Notes under the pieces: model-generated
The model's input: the letters and a program-made list of their open reading frames with translations, nothing else
What the model was told of the DNA's origin: nothing
Databases searched by the model: none
Assembly: GCA_009746045.1 (NCBI GenBank)
Contig: RPFO01000102.1
Location: 2,183,577 to 2,247,576, forward strand
Reading direction: 5' to 3'
From: Mesostigma viride
Taxonomy: Eukaryota > Streptophyta > Mesostigmatophyceae > Mesostigmatales > Mesostigmataceae
Length of the DNA stretch: 64,000 nucleotides
In this document: piece by piece, positions 1 through 10,463 of the stretch
Layout: every line of letters begins with the position of its first letter
Position numbering within the stretch: the stretch's first letter is position 1
Program-made: the position numbers and the translations under genes

Positions 1-183
1 AGGAGCCGGGACCTGGATTATTTGTTGCTGAAGGAGTTGGCCAGTTTGGTTGACTTGAAGCATATCCCTGGCGAGGAGAACCCTGCTGATGCATTGACAA
101 AGCTGCCACACAAGGCCCCAGCCCAGTACAATGTACTGAGGAAGCTCATGAATGCTGACTGTCAAGTCGGTCTATCTGTCTAA
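1..183 (+). CDS. Ty1/copia pol, C-terminal end (RNase H), partial
   Basis: The frame is open from base 1 to the TAA at 181-183 and gives about 60 residues. They match the end of copia RNase H: a DLDYLLLKEL segment followed by HIPGEENPADALTKLP. The complete copia pol further along this window ends with the equivalent DLDWVILKQE...DEENLADALTKIP. The rest of this element lies to the left of the window, so only its last domain is visible. RNase H degrades the RNA strand of the cDNA hybrid during retrotransposition. The fragment has no frame break. It belongs to a different copia copy from the one at 22-51 kb, because the sequences differ at many positions. Confidence 0.85.
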   Translation, partial: RSRDLDYLLLKELASLVDLKHIPGEENPADALTKLPHKAPAQYNVLRKLMNADCQVGLSV

Positions 184-1737
184 AAGCTGAGAGCTGGGTG
201 CTTAAGTCTCTGGATATCAGGCTGGGAGCTTGATTGTACATAATCCTGAGCACACCTTGAGGGGTGAGACATGTCTCTGGTGTGGGAATGTCTGACATTG
301 TCTCTGATGGAGAGATGTCTATCTGGGGTTTTCATCTCAGTCTGAGGTTTCCCCAGATCTGTGGTTTGTGGGCGGGGTTCGATTCCCTGGTGCCGTCTTA
401 AGGCGGAGTTTCACGGACTGGCTGACCCATCCACCATGCTGGTGAGGTGGCGACAGGTCCCCTGATTTTCCACGGTTGGAACGAGTAGAGGAGCTTGTGT
501 TTTGCATGTGCTTCGCGTAGATGTTGTGTCTGGTTCGATAAGGGGCAGCAGACCGGCGCCGACTCCCGTCTGGGGGTCAGCAATGTTTTCTGATGAGCTG
601 TTGTGGGTGATCTGTGGGGTTTCGCCTAAGGTCCTGAAGGTTGTACATACTTCTCAAGTTCTTAACTGAACACCTATGGGCTGCCACAGTTGGCCAACCT
701 CTTGTACATGGGTAACACAACGAGCCTCCCGTGAAGGGATAGGGACTCATTGTAATTTGTTTGTGCTCCTGAGCCAGTATGGGTGCTATGTACATATAAT
801 AAGGAATCCAAGCTGACTGTCATGCCCAGCGGGTTGTGACTTGTAGTCTGGGGAGGATATCCAGTACCCATTGTGTGTGTTTGTATGTAGACTTGTGTGA
901 GCTGCTACAGCTCAAGAAAAGAAAGGATTGGAGTTAACGCCAAGCGCATTGGCGTGATCCTGATTCGGCATATCTCTGCGATTCCAGCGGCACCGGAACG
1001 AGTTCATTCCGACAAGTATCAAGAAAGTTATGGCGTTCCGACTTCCCGGTCGCGCGCGAGCGCGAGCCGGCTGTTCTTCTAAGTCGGACGTGAATATTTG
1101 CCGACGACATATGGGGTCGACAGTAATTCCTGGGCTGACAGGAATTAGGTGCTGTACCTACGACGGTATTGGATTAATACGTCGTACGCAGGAAATAGGA
1201 ACCTTAACCTGTGGTCTGTTGGTACCGCAGGCTTAGTCCTGGACTTCTAGGTGCAGATGCAATAATCACTGTGGTGACTGTACTCTGTGGTCACTGTGCC
1301 TGTATGGCAGACCTACTGTATAGGAGCTGGGCGCTGTACAGGTAGTGAATACTGTACCGGGAGTGTTATTACTGAGCAGGCCTCCTAGGCTGCTCAGGAC
1401 TAGCAAGCACAGTGCACAAGTATATAAACAATAGGCCAGTGCCAAATGGGCATCTCTTGCTAGCCCGCCTCACGTGTTGTGCCTTGACTTGGCAAGCTCG
1501 TGTGCAAGCCTCAAGTGTTGAGCGCTGTAAACATTATCCGATTTAACAAAGCTCCGTTTCCAACTATATTCACACATTGCTGCATTGCAACCATATCCTT
1601 CACATTGCGTGTGCGAAGAACGTTAACTGTATCCTGAGCAGACAGGGCACGAGAATGAAAACACGCAGTACTACCGTTATCATGCTCAGCTAGCCACGGA
1701 GCGACCATCGCAGCCCTGGGCTGGGCGCGGCCGCGCC
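184..1737. other. Non-coding: copia 3' flank and leader of a gypsy fragment
   Basis: No ORF here looks like a real gene. The left part directly follows a copia pol stop and should hold its 3' untranslated region and 3' LTR, but no second LTR copy is in view to fix the boundaries. The right part leads into the gag ORF at 1738 and contains a good TATA box at 1421. It may therefore be the LTR or leader of that gypsy fragment. No paired LTR or target-site duplication could be identified. Confidence 0.5.
1421..1428 (+). promoter_or_regulatory. TATA box, probable LTR promoter
   Basis: TATATAAA lies about 310 bases upstream of the gypsy gag start at 1738, in a non-coding stretch. The position fits an LTR promoter with a leader. 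This assignment is by motif only. Confidence 0.4.
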
Positions 1738-3210
1738 ATGGGACCTCCGCCGGCCACAACACACCGGGGCAGGCGTCGAGTGTCCTTTGGCCGTACTTCC
1801 CTACTACCCATGGTGTTGTGGAACTCTGAGGATGACGGGGAGGACACCGGGGCAGATGGCGAATTCGGCGATTTGGAGGGGGCCGTGGAGGAAGGCGAGG
1901 AACCAGGGGCACAGGACCCTCCCTTTGGAGCTCATAGGCCACGGGCCCGGCTAGGGGGTGACAGAAGCAGCGCCACCGCACACGACGAGGGGACTCAGAC
2001 ACCCGTCCAGCGACACGTCCCCCAACCGCAGCGACCTCGGGCGCAGGACAGCAGCATGGTCCACTCGCCTGCGGCCGTCAGCAACCTGAATTTCAGCAGG
2101 GTGGCATTGGATGACCCGGGGTATGAACACCCCTCATCGGTACAGGTGCGGCGGACGCACGGTACGCCGACCAGATCCGGATCTCTCCCCCGGTCGCAGC
2201 CCCCAGCCTTCGGCTCCATCGCCTACCGGGAGGTCGGTGGGCCCAAGCCTAATACGGTGAAGACCCCATCGATGCCCACTTTCAAGAATGTTCCCAAGCT
2301 GCACGCGGACATGAAACCGCGGGAGATTGACGAATCGGGGCGCATGTGGCAACAGCAGTATACCGTCTGGTCCAACCACCACAGTTGGGAACTTGCCACC
2401 TGCGATCTGATCCCGCATGTTGTCAACACCTGCATGGATCCTTCGGTGGTGAGCATCCTGAACTGTGAGAGCATCGCATCCCAGTCGTACCCGCAAACCG
2501 TGGAGGAGCTGATGGACCGGGTGCGCCGCAAGTTGATACCCCCAGACGCGGAGCTCCACGAGCGACTCGCCTTCGGCAAGCTGCGCCAGGGGACCACTCC
2601 ATATCGCGAGTTTCTGTCCAAGTTTGAGTCCAGCGCCGCCTATCTGACCGACATGACCTGGTATGAGTACAAGATCAGGTTCATCGAGGCACTCTGTCCC
2701 GAGCTGCAGGACGAGGTATTCAAGCACTACGCTGAGGTCCCTTGGGAGGAGTGGGACATCTTGAATATCCAGAGGTATCTTCTACAGGTGGCCGACGTGG
2801 TGGCTCGCGGGCGTGCACCCTCAGTGCGCCGTTTCTTCAGGCCAGCTCCCCCGCACGACGGCGAGGGGAACGAGGACTCCCCCGATGACCTGGAGGACGG
2901 GAACGCTGACCATGGCCTCAACGCCATCGACGCGAGTAAAGCCCGTTGCTTCATGTGCTTTGAGGTGGGTCACCTCAGGCGCGACTGCCCCAAACTCCGT
3001 AGCAGGCACGCTGGACGTGGCACGGGGGAGACCGAGCCCAGGTTTTCAGGCCCGGCGTTCGGCAGTCGCCCGGACTCCTCCGGCCCAAGGGACAAGCCCC
3101 GCAACGCGGAGGAGCGGGCGCCAGCAGGCCCGGCAGTTCACGACTCAGCACCAGCAGCCGCGGCCGCCAGCGATGAGTTCTACCAAGGGCGTGCTGCGCG
3201 CGGTCAATGA
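1738..3210 (+). CDS. Ty3/gypsy gag, fragment element
   Basis: A 490-aa Gag. Residues about 180-370 are closely related to the Gag of the complete element at 8253-10463, sharing blocks such as PREIDE.., MWQQ.YTVW, VNTCMDPSVV and SYPQTVEEL. A CCHC zinc knuckle, CFMCFEVGHLRRDC, lies at about residues 403-416 and would bind retroelement RNA. The acidic, proline-rich N-terminus is poorly conserved. The frame is intact, but the neighbouring protease is broken and RT, RNase H and integrase are missing, so the element cannot move by itself. The ATG at 1738 is the first in frame. Confidence 0.8.
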   Translation: MGPPPATTHRGRRRVSFGRTSLLPMVLWNSEDDGEDTGADGEFGDLEGAVEEGEEPGAQDPPFGAHRPRARLGGDRSSATAHDEGTQTPVQRHVPQPQRPRAQDSSMVHSPAAVSNLNFSRVALDDPGYEHPSSVQVRRTHGTPTRSGSLPRSQPPAFGSIAYREVGGPKPNTVKTPSMPTFKNVPKLHADMKPREIDESGRMWQQQYTVWSNHHSWELATCDLIPHVVNTCMDPSVVSILNCESIASQSYPQTVEELMDRVRRKLIPPDAELHERLAFGKLRQGTTPYREFLSKFESSAAYLTDMTWYEYKIRFIEALCPELQDEVFKHYAEVPWEEWDILNIQRYLLQVADVVARGRAPSVRRFFRPAPPHDGEGNEDSPDDLEDGNADHGLNAIDASKARCFMCFEVGHLRRDCPKLRSRHAGRGTGETEPRFSGPAFGSRPDSSGPRDKPRNAEERAPAGPAVHDSAPAAAAASDEFYQGRAARGQ

Positions 3211-3289
3211 GATCGAGGCTCATCCACTAGCCTCCGGACAGCGTGTGACCTTTGAGTCACCAGCAGTGGCCGGTTACGAGTTTGCCGCT

Positions 3290-3760
3290 GGGAAGTATAC
3301 TATAATATATATTATATAAGTATATTTAACTAATAATTATATTGTGATAATATGTTCATTTCGGTGCGCTTTTCCAGTCCTAGTGGCTGGCCACCTTAGC
3401 CATTCGGAGAATGCCCACCTGTGTAGGGCAAGGGGGGGGGTGTCTGTTTTGCCCCACATCTGTACCAAATACCAAGGGTGCATTGGTCCTGCACAGTAGC
3501 AGGTCACCCTGTTATCATGATGTCAGTAGTACGAAGGGTGCATTGGTCCTGCACAGTAGCAGGTCACCCTGTTATCATGCTATCAGCAGTAAGGGGGGTG
3601 TTTGGAATCATACACTGACCCCATGCATGGACGCCGTTGGCGGTAATGGGAAATTACTATTAGGCGTCTAGAACTAGTGGTTTTATATAGGGTACCGTTG
3701 GCGGTAATGGGATATTTTATATATGAGATTGTAATAATATATTCAGACACGGCCAACCAA
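3290..3760. repeat. AT-rich insert with 60-bp tandem duplication
   Basis: This stretch separates the gag and protease remnants. It starts and ends with AT-rich sequence (TATAATATATAT-like at about 3298 and 3715). In between, a 60-base unit with core GGGTGCATTGGTCCTGCAC is present twice, at about 3475-3534 and 3535-3594. A second short direct repeat, GTTGGCGGTAATGGGA, occurs near 3637 and 3697. No coding sequence is recognised. It may be a non-autonomous insertion, but no clean target-site duplication was seen. Confidence 0.55.
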
Positions 3761-3763
3761 CCG

Positions 3764-4145
3764 TCATGGATGTCAAGTTTTTGGTCGTCACAGGCGCTTC
3801 CATGTCCTTCATCAACGCGGCACTGGTGCGCCGGCTGGGCCTGACGCCCAGCCCCCACACCGGACGGCCGTGCATCTGACCCACTCGGATGGTCGCCAAC
3901 ACCAATCGCCGGTCTGGCAGATATCACAGGTGTGCTGCAAGGCACCCCGTTCGACCTGGCTGCGACCATCGCACCGCTGGGCGCAGCGGACATCATCATT
4001 GGGCTCGACTTTGGACGCGCTGGATGTGGACATTCGCGTGCGCCGGCGAGTAGTTTGTTTTCCCGATGGTTCCTTTTGGTGCCCTGACGGCGAGTATAGG
4101 GCATATCGCATTACACACGAGCGCCCGGCGGTCCAGCATCCTTGA
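3764..4145 (+). pseudogene. Gypsy retropepsin remnant, catalytic Asp lost
   Basis: The translation MDVKFLVVTGASMSFINAAL aligns with MVDTGATTSFIHEAL of the intact pol at 10.8 kb, so the catalytic Asp of DTGA is Val here. The frame then breaks. It resumes from about 4050 with VVCFPDGSFWCPDGEY, matching VVWFPDGSFWCPRHEY of the intact element. RT, RNase H and integrase are absent downstream; the sequence jumps to a piece (about 4160-4205) resembling the linker near 13005-13050 of the intact pol. This points to a large internal deletion. Confidence 0.75.
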
Positions 4146-6390
4146 CTCCTTGGCAGTAATTGGACGATCGCGTGGACGCGTCGTCCCCGGGGGAAGGGGA
4201 GGGGTCGCAGAGCGTATGAAACCAGATGGCTGCTAATAATACCATATACTTCTTTACTATACCTACCTTTTATATACTAAGTACTTGTACTGGTCCACTA
4301 CACTTCTTTATGATACCATACTCTTCTTAATTATATTTAGCTCCTGTATGATCGGCACGGTTCGGCTTTGGATCGAGCCGGCCATCTATGTAGGAATCCA
4401 CCGCAGCCGCGCGTGGATCCGACGACCCTTCTACTGCCATGCCAGGGATCGATGCGCAGCCGCGCGTGGTTCCGACGACCCTTCTACTGCCATGCCAGGG
4501 ATCGATGCGCCAGCGTGCGGATATTATATATTTTCGATATTCTCTATTTTCTATATAATATATTTTCTCCATGATATATTCTCTATGGGATAATCTGCAG
4601 TTGGCGGTGGGCTTGAACTGGTCGTCCCGAAGAGGACCACGTCAGGCACTCAGCACCGCATGTGCACATGGTCCTGGCCTTTTTGGACATGGGCTCACCG
4701 GATGCTTGATGATTCTACTACTAAGGCGTCCGTACCGAGGCATCTCCGCGTGGGATGCCGGATTCGGCAGCGAGTGCCAGTGACCCCAGACTACGGCCTG
4801 ACTGCACGTCGCGTCCCGCGTGACCAACGGACGCGGAGTCCCATGGCACGCGGCCAAGTATTATTATAGGGAGTCTTCCGGCTGGCGGCTATGAGTCACG
4901 GCTCCCTGACTTCCTGGCGCATGAGGGACGCGCCTCGCTTCTCGTGCACCCGTACGTGATTAATTTCACCATTGCGACACGGTGCATGGAGACGGCACGG
5001 TGCGTGGAGGCTGTTGCAACCCCGATGCGACTGGGCGATCAGGCAGGGCGGAGCCTGTACTGAATCGTGGTCGGCCGGCAAACAGATGTACAGCACCTTG
5101 TTGAATTGTCGGTAGCCAACCAATTGGCTACCCCGGCATTGAGTCGACGCCTAGCTGGGTCAGGGCACTCCTGGGCTCGAGTAACCGTGCATGCGGGGCG
5201 CGCCCGCGTCCGCCGCGTCCGTCGGGAGTAAGGGCCCCCGGGGCTGCAAGCATATGCGGGCATGGTGCAGTTGCATGGCGACAGCACGTACTGCCGGCAG
5301 TAGTGGTGGATGACCCAGCCGGTCGTGGTTGCACTGGTTGCGCTGGTGCCGGTCGTGGTTGCATCAGAAGCAGGTGGCGGTGTCCGGTCATTGTCTCACC
5401 GCCTCAACAGTGCGCGTGCATGGTGCCGATGCCACATGATGTGGCGCTGTCGCCCCGCAGACTGCCGGTGTCCGAGTAACAACCGGTATCACTGCATAGG
5501 GCCGGTACATCCGCTCTGAGCGGACCCGGCGCTGACGCGCGCTGAGCCATGGCAGAGCACTGAGGTACGGGACGTGCGGGATCTGGCCGTCGAGGGCGAG
5601 TCACGGGGACTGTAGTAACGGCGACCCGAGACTGAGAGGCAGGCAGGACCGAGCTGCTGGAGTCTGAGCACCTGGTCACTGCCCGCGACCCTGTGCATGG
5701 CTACCATCGCGCAGTGTTCGCGTCCCTCCTGTGGGCTGAGCCCGGTAGGGAGTTGTTCCTTGCACCACTGGTGGAGGCCGATCGAGCGTGATTTGCAAGT
5801 GGCTCGTGTCCGCGCGCCTACGCCGGTTGCATGGATGAGGGACTCAGAGCATGGCGTTCCATGTGCATGGCGGGCGGGCTGGGTGGGCTTCAAAACGTAC
5901 TCTACCCCATGGCCATGCACTGGTACAGGGGTGGTGAGAGGCCTTCAAGCTTCGAGTGGGGGATGTGGCGATGCGCGGTGGGGACTGCATACATAGGGGC
6001 GTGTTTCTGTTGCGGGAATCGGGATCCTGGGCAAGACAGCCAAGCGGGGTGGACAGGCGGATCGGTCGTGCGCGGGTTTGACCCCGGCCCACGATCGCTG
6101 TATGTGCTTGAGCACCTGTGGGCTGGGCGCGATCGAGCCCGAGGAGCTCTTCATGTTTGGGACTGCGGGGTTGCTTCGGCCCTACTCCATGAGCAGCACG
6201 GTGTCTCGCAGGGGCAACGTTACTGATACGGCAGTTCCTGCAAGGCGTGTCACTCCCCGACCTGCCCATTGCATTATATAAGTGCGGGCATTGCGGGCGC
6301 TATGCAGTCCACGTCGGCGGCCTCGAGCATCACAGGCTTATGGGCCTACGCAAACATCTTGACCGTGCTCTTGCTGTGCAAGTGTCACGG
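4146..6390. other. Repeat-derived DNA without a recognisable gene
   Basis: The first 60 bases retain a gypsy pol linker. At 4403-4512 a 53-base unit beginning GCAGCCGCGCGTGG is tandemly duplicated. The rest (4600-6390) is GC-rich and carries only short overlapping ORFs with no recognisable motif. Because the 11.5-kb gypsy element is inserted at 6390/17922, this region was once continuous with 17927 onward and is probably the body of an older, decayed retroelement. Confidence 0.5.
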
Positions 6391-7079
6391 TGTTGCGAAC
6401 CCGACCCTTTGGAACGGGCGCAACAATGGAATAAATTATGTATTTTGGCTTGTTGTCATAGTCCGTAGGACTTTGGGATTCATTTCGGGACTTAATTTGG
6501 GAATTGTCCCTTGGTCAGGATTTTTGTATGGAACTATGATAGTTTGTGTGATTCGGACCGGTTATTTTGGGCCTAGGTTGATGTTCGAGATCTTCTAGAG
6601 CTAGTAGGCCGGTGCATTCGCGCCGCGCTGCGTACTTTACAGCTGGTTGAGATATTGTACTCATGCGTGGATTCTGTAGCCAGCTGGCGGGGGTCGATGT
6701 CGACCCGAGGATCTTGTGTGGACTGCATGCTTTGGAATTCGCTGGAAGGTCGGCGCCATGTCGGCGCCCCTTGCCAGCTTGGTGGCAGACCTAGGTGAAA
6801 TTGGTCCGAGGACGAGAGTCTCGTCCTCTTGGTTCGGAATAAAGTGTGTGTTATCACCTGTCTGAACCTGGGGCATAATTCCAACTGCATTTGGTGGCTC
6901 TATCCTGAATGTGGGTTGTGTAGATTAATGCAATATTAATCACCGTGAGCCGTAGCAGTGTAAATGCCGCAACTGCTCCGTTAATACCACTCCCGGAGAG
7001 TGGTGAGCGGTTGACCCAGATTTCCATATTAACCACCCTAACATAGGATCTTTCGCACGACCCGGATGGGTTCGTTACA
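6391..7079 (+). repeat. 5' LTR of gypsy element
   Basis: A 689-bp LTR starting TGTTGCGAAC and ending GTTCGTTACA (TG...CA ends). A candidate polyadenylation signal, AATAAA, lies in CGGAATAAAGTG at about 6838. The same sequence recurs at 17233-17921. Confidence 0.95.
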
Positions 7080-7080
7080 C

Positions 7081-7093
7081 TGGTTATCGGAGG
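7081..7093 (+). other. Primer-binding site candidate
   Basis: TGGTTATCGGAGG starts two bases after the 5' LTR. It begins with TGG, complementary to the CCA end of a tRNA, and resembles the initiator-methionine PBS of plant elements (TGGTATC..AG). Confidence 0.55.
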
Positions 7094-7715
7094 TTAGGTT
7101 AGGGGAGTTTAGAATGGCGGCCCGGAGCCGTGCGTAACCTAGGCAAGGCATCGAGCTGAACGGGTTCAGCCAGCCCAGCAAAGGGGTGCTGATCGAGCCC
7201 GGGGTCGTCATAGCCGCCAGCGTCGCAGCCAGGGGCGCCATCCTAAACCGCCTAGCCCATCGTTGGGTGTTCAAGGACGCTAGACGTCCATGAGCGAGGT
7301 AAGAAGTTAGAGATTCTAGGATTTCCTTCTTGCCCTTCCCGTCTTACCCACGCGCGTAGAAACGGGGTTTCTGTTTTCTGTCGTGCTCTTTATTCATGTT
7401 TGTGCTTGTTGGTGAATGGGTCGCCCCGGAGGCAGACCTTCGTGAGCTGTGGGCGGACCCCCGGAGGGCAACGCTGCTTACAGCTCGAGGGTAGTCACCG
7501 GCTGGCCGTTGCCTTACTGTGTTGCCGGTGGCTGTACCTCAACGTTTTTCGTACTGTCTGTGAACGTCCTGTTTCTGCCTTGTGTTTCTCTCTCGCTGTG
7601 AGCACGTCACCTGCACGTAGAGGTAACCTGGGTGGGCTTTCCTTCCTTTCTTTCCCCTTCCTGCATTGCCTGCTGTAATACCATGTGATATTGCTTTATA
7701 CCTAATCGGTAGTTC

Positions 7716-8087
7716 ATGGGAACCTCTCGCAGCAGACGTAATAATGAAGGAGGATATAGACGTATTAATCAAGGAGGTAGATCCCAATACCTATACTATG
7801 CAGTAGCACACGACGGGGCCACAGGCCAACCAGGAATTTTCTATAGTTGGGCTGCGTGTAGTAATCATATTAAGGATAAAGTCTTACACCCAGCGTCGTT
7901 AGCTAGATGGCAGGGATTTAATACATTAGCGGAGGCAGATCAGTTTATTAGGATAATATGCCCCTCCCAGAAGGGCTGCACCAGCATAGGCGTGTCACCC
8001 AGATCCCAGCACAGGATGTGTTGCGTGCACTGGAGCAGCTTCACCTGGGCCCATCCTCTAGGGCATAAGCCCCACTATCACTACTAG
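7716..8087 (+). CDS. Leader ORF with viroplasmin/RNase H1 N-terminal-like domain
   Basis: A 123-aa ORF between the PBS and gag. Residues about 27-80 read YYAVAHDGATGQPGIFYSW, then about 20 residues, then WQGFNTLAEADQFI. This is the pattern of the RNase H1 N-terminal / caulimovirus viroplasmin domain (YAV.rG..pGIy.sW..C......g..gF.tleeA..fl), a small fold that binds RNA-DNA hybrids or dsRNA. An Arg-rich N-terminus precedes it. The C-terminal 40 residues look unstructured. A separate ORF of this type upstream of gag is not part of the standard gypsy plan. It may act on the RNA-cDNA hybrid or be a captured accessory gene. The family is assigned by eye only. Confidence 0.65.
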   Translation: MGTSRSRRNNEGGYRRINQGGRSQYLYYAVAHDGATGQPGIFYSWAACSNHIKDKVLHPASLARWQGFNTLAEADQFIRIICPSQKGCTSIGVSPRSQHRMCCVHWSSFTWAHPLGHKPHYHY

Positions 8088-8252
8088 ATACCAGTATATA
8101 GTGATACTAACTACTAGCTTAGCTACAATAGTTAGCAGATAATATATAATTACTATTAGAAGTAGTTGTGGCTTCCTCTTCTCTCTCTTGCTTGCCTGTG
8201 TTGGGGAGGTATTGTGTAAGGTACTGGTGCTGGTACGGTACTCGGGCCCAAA

Positions 8253-10463
8253 ATGCCTAAGAAGCGAGGTGGTGGTAAAGCACAGCCCCCGGAGGGCCGT
8301 AGAGAGACACAGTCCCCGGAGGACAATAGCAGGGAAGAACAGGAAATAGCTAGCACGGCTAGTCGGAGTTCCAGTGGGTCCCGGAGATCCGAGGCAGCCG
8401 CTAGGGTTACCGCACAACGGCAGACGACTCTTGAGACGCAGCTAGAACAAGCTGCCCTAGGGTTTGGTCAGCAACAGCAGTCGCCGCAGCGACAGCATCA
8501 GCCTCAGCAGTCGCCGCAGCGACAGCATCAGTCTCAGCAGTCGCCGCAGCGACAGCAGCAGTCGCAGCAGCAGCAGCAGCAGTCGGAGCAACAGCGACAG
8601 CCCCAGCAGCAATCGCGGCCACGACCGACTGAGCATCTGGGCGAATGGAACAGGGTACCTCCCACGCAGCGACCACCATCCGTGGAAGTTGTGCCGGAGG
8701 AAGATGAAGATATAGAGGTCGCTTTTAGCCCGGTAGCTAGCTCGCCGTTCGCTCCGCCGCCTGAGTTCGTGCAGCCCTCTCAATTGGGGGCATACGCGCG
8801 TGGCCGCCCGAGCCTGACTCACCCTTGGGCAGGGCGTGGCCGCGGCGGGCCGGGGCCGGGCCCTGGAAGGGATCCCCGTCGGGTCTCCTTTGGAGCGCAC
8901 GAGAGCTGGTCCAGACCCCCACCGCAGACGTCAGGGTCGGCCCACGTGCAGTACGATCCCGAGGAGGAGGACTATGCTCCCCCGGGCCCCTTTCCTTACG
9001 TATCCACCTCCCTCCCAGCAAGGAGCGCGCCCACCAACGCTAACTTCAGCCGGCTGCCCCTGGATGACCCCGGTTATGAGCATCCCACGTCCGTTCGCGT
9101 TCGGCGTGAGTCGGCCCCCTTTGCGTCACAACGGATGTCCGCTGACTACGCGCCCCGCCGAGTATCCGGCGACTTCGATCCCGAGCGTGCGGAGGACACC
9201 TTCGTGTCCCAACGTGGGCATGACCAAACTGCAGGAAGGGGTTCGCACCAGGAGATGCGGACGCGGTGTCACCATCCCCTCACCTTTTCTAGCCCCGCGT
9301 ACTGCAGCAAGGGTGGCCCCCTGCGACCTGACCCTGTCAAGGCGCCGCCTATGCCAGATTTTAAGGCGGTGCCCAAGCTCCATGCGGGCATGACTCCCCG
9401 TGAGATTGACGAGTGGGCTCGTATGTGGCAACAGTTGTACACTGTATGGTGTGAACACCATGAGTGGCAGCTGGCCACCAAGGTTCTGATCCCCTACGTG
9501 GTGGTGAAGTGTATGGACCCATCAGTGGTCGGGATGCTTAACGTTGAGAGTGTGGCGGCCCAGTCATACCCGCAGACGGTCGAGGAACTGCACGAGCGCA
9601 TCCGGCGCAAGCTCATCCCTCCCGGCTATCGACTGACCGAGCGGTTTGAGTTCGGCCGCCTACGTCAGGGCAACACTGACTTGGCGGAGTTCCTCACCAC
9701 TTTTGATTCCTTTGCGGCGCGGTTGACCGGGGACCTGACGTGGACCGAGTACAAGATTCGGTTTTTGGAGGCCATCCATCCCGACCTCCTCGCTGAGGTT
9801 AAGAAGCACTATGCCGAGGTTCCCTGGGACAAGCTTGACATCCACGCTGTCCAGCAGTACCTTCTACAGGTGGCCGACGTCGTCAAGCAGCCGCGCTACA
9901 CCAGCACCCGCCGGTTCGCCTCATCCACGATGACACGCCGTGTCCACTTCACTGAGGTGGAACCCGACCCGTCGGAGGGGGAGGAGTCCAATGACGACGA
10001 GCAGCCGGCTGCCCAACTGCACGCCATCGATGCGTCCAAAGCCCGCTGTTTCATGTGTCACGAGGTCGGGCACCTCAAGAAGGATTGCCCGCGCCTCAAG
10101 GCGCGCACCAGCACGGCGACGGAGGCCACCAAGGAGGCCCCCAAGTTTTCTGGTCCCGCCTTTGAGAGGCGCCCAGCGCCGGCAGCGCGGGATGCTCGCC
10201 CGCGCAACGCAGGCGCGCGGGCTGCCAAGCTGCGCGACGCGCGCACGCAGCCCAACCAGTTCCAGACACCCCGCTTCCCAGCATCGTTCTCTCGGACAGT
10301 GCGCGAGCTCAATGAGATCCTGGCGCAGCAACAGGCGTCCGAGGCTGGAGGTGACGAGTATGAGGCGCTCAACCCCGGCGACGACGACGACTCGGATGAG
10401 GGGGAAGGGGGGACCGGAAGGTCGGACGAGGCGGCCTCCCGGCCCCGCGATCCTCGCGCGTAG
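8253..10463 (+). CDS. gag: Gypsy gag
   Basis: A 736-aa Gag. The N-terminus (residues about 70-125) is Gln-rich, encoded by a roughly 30-base tandem repeat (QQSPQRQHQ units, nt 8465-8630). A long acidic/proline-rich region follows, then the capsid-like domain (about 370-560; PREIDEWARMWQQLYTVW, SYPQTVEEL). The CCHC knuckle CFMCHEVGHLKKDC lies at about residues 597-610. Residues 611-736 are basic then acidic. The TAG at 10461-10463 overlaps the pol frame by one base. Gag packages the element RNA into virus-like particles. The ATG at 8253 follows a non-coding leader. Confidence 0.93.
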   Translation: MPKKRGGGKAQPPEGRRETQSPEDNSREEQEIASTASRSSSGSRRSEAAARVTAQRQTTLETQLEQAALGFGQQQQSPQRQHQPQQSPQRQHQSQQSPQRQQQSQQQQQQSEQQRQPQQQSRPRPTEHLGEWNRVPPTQRPPSVEVVPEEDEDIEVAFSPVASSPFAPPPEFVQPSQLGAYARGRPSLTHPWAGRGRGGPGPGPGRDPRRVSFGAHESWSRPPPQTSGSAHVQYDPEEEDYAPPGPFPYVSTSLPARSAPTNANFSRLPLDDPGYEHPTSVRVRRESAPFASQRMSADYAPRRVSGDFDPERAEDTFVSQRGHDQTAGRGSHQEMRTRCHHPLTFSSPAYCSKGGPLRPDPVKAPPMPDFKAVPKLHAGMTPREIDEWARMWQQLYTVWCEHHEWQLATKVLIPYVVVKCMDPSVVGMLNVESVAAQSYPQTVEELHERIRRKLIPPGYRLTERFEFGRLRQGNTDLAEFLTTFDSFAARLTGDLTWTEYKIRFLEAIHPDLLAEVKKHYAEVPWDKLDIHAVQQYLLQVADVVKQPRYTSTRRFASSTMTRRVHFTEVEPDPSEGEESNDDEQPAAQLHAIDASKARCFMCHEVGHLKKDCPRLKARTSTATEATKEAPKFSGPAFERRPAPAARDARPRNAGARAAKLRDARTQPNQFQTPRFPASFSRTVRELNEILAQQQASEAGGDEYEALNPGDDDDSDEGEGGTGRSDEAASRPRDPRA

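Noticed and set aside
376-386. GGTTCGATTCC, a perfect tRNA B-box / T-loop
   Set aside because: No matching acceptor stem, A box or cloverleaf could be built around it; probably chance or a tRNA-derived scrap.
3475-3594. CRISPR-like direct repeats
   Set aside because: Only two adjacent 60-base copies without spacers, in eukaryotic transposon DNA; a simple tandem duplication.
10407-10413. GGGGGGA as a -1 frameshift site for gypsy pol
   Set aside because: In the gag frame the codons are A-GGG-GGG, so the P-site tRNA would not re-pair fully after slipping; not convincing as a standard slippery site.
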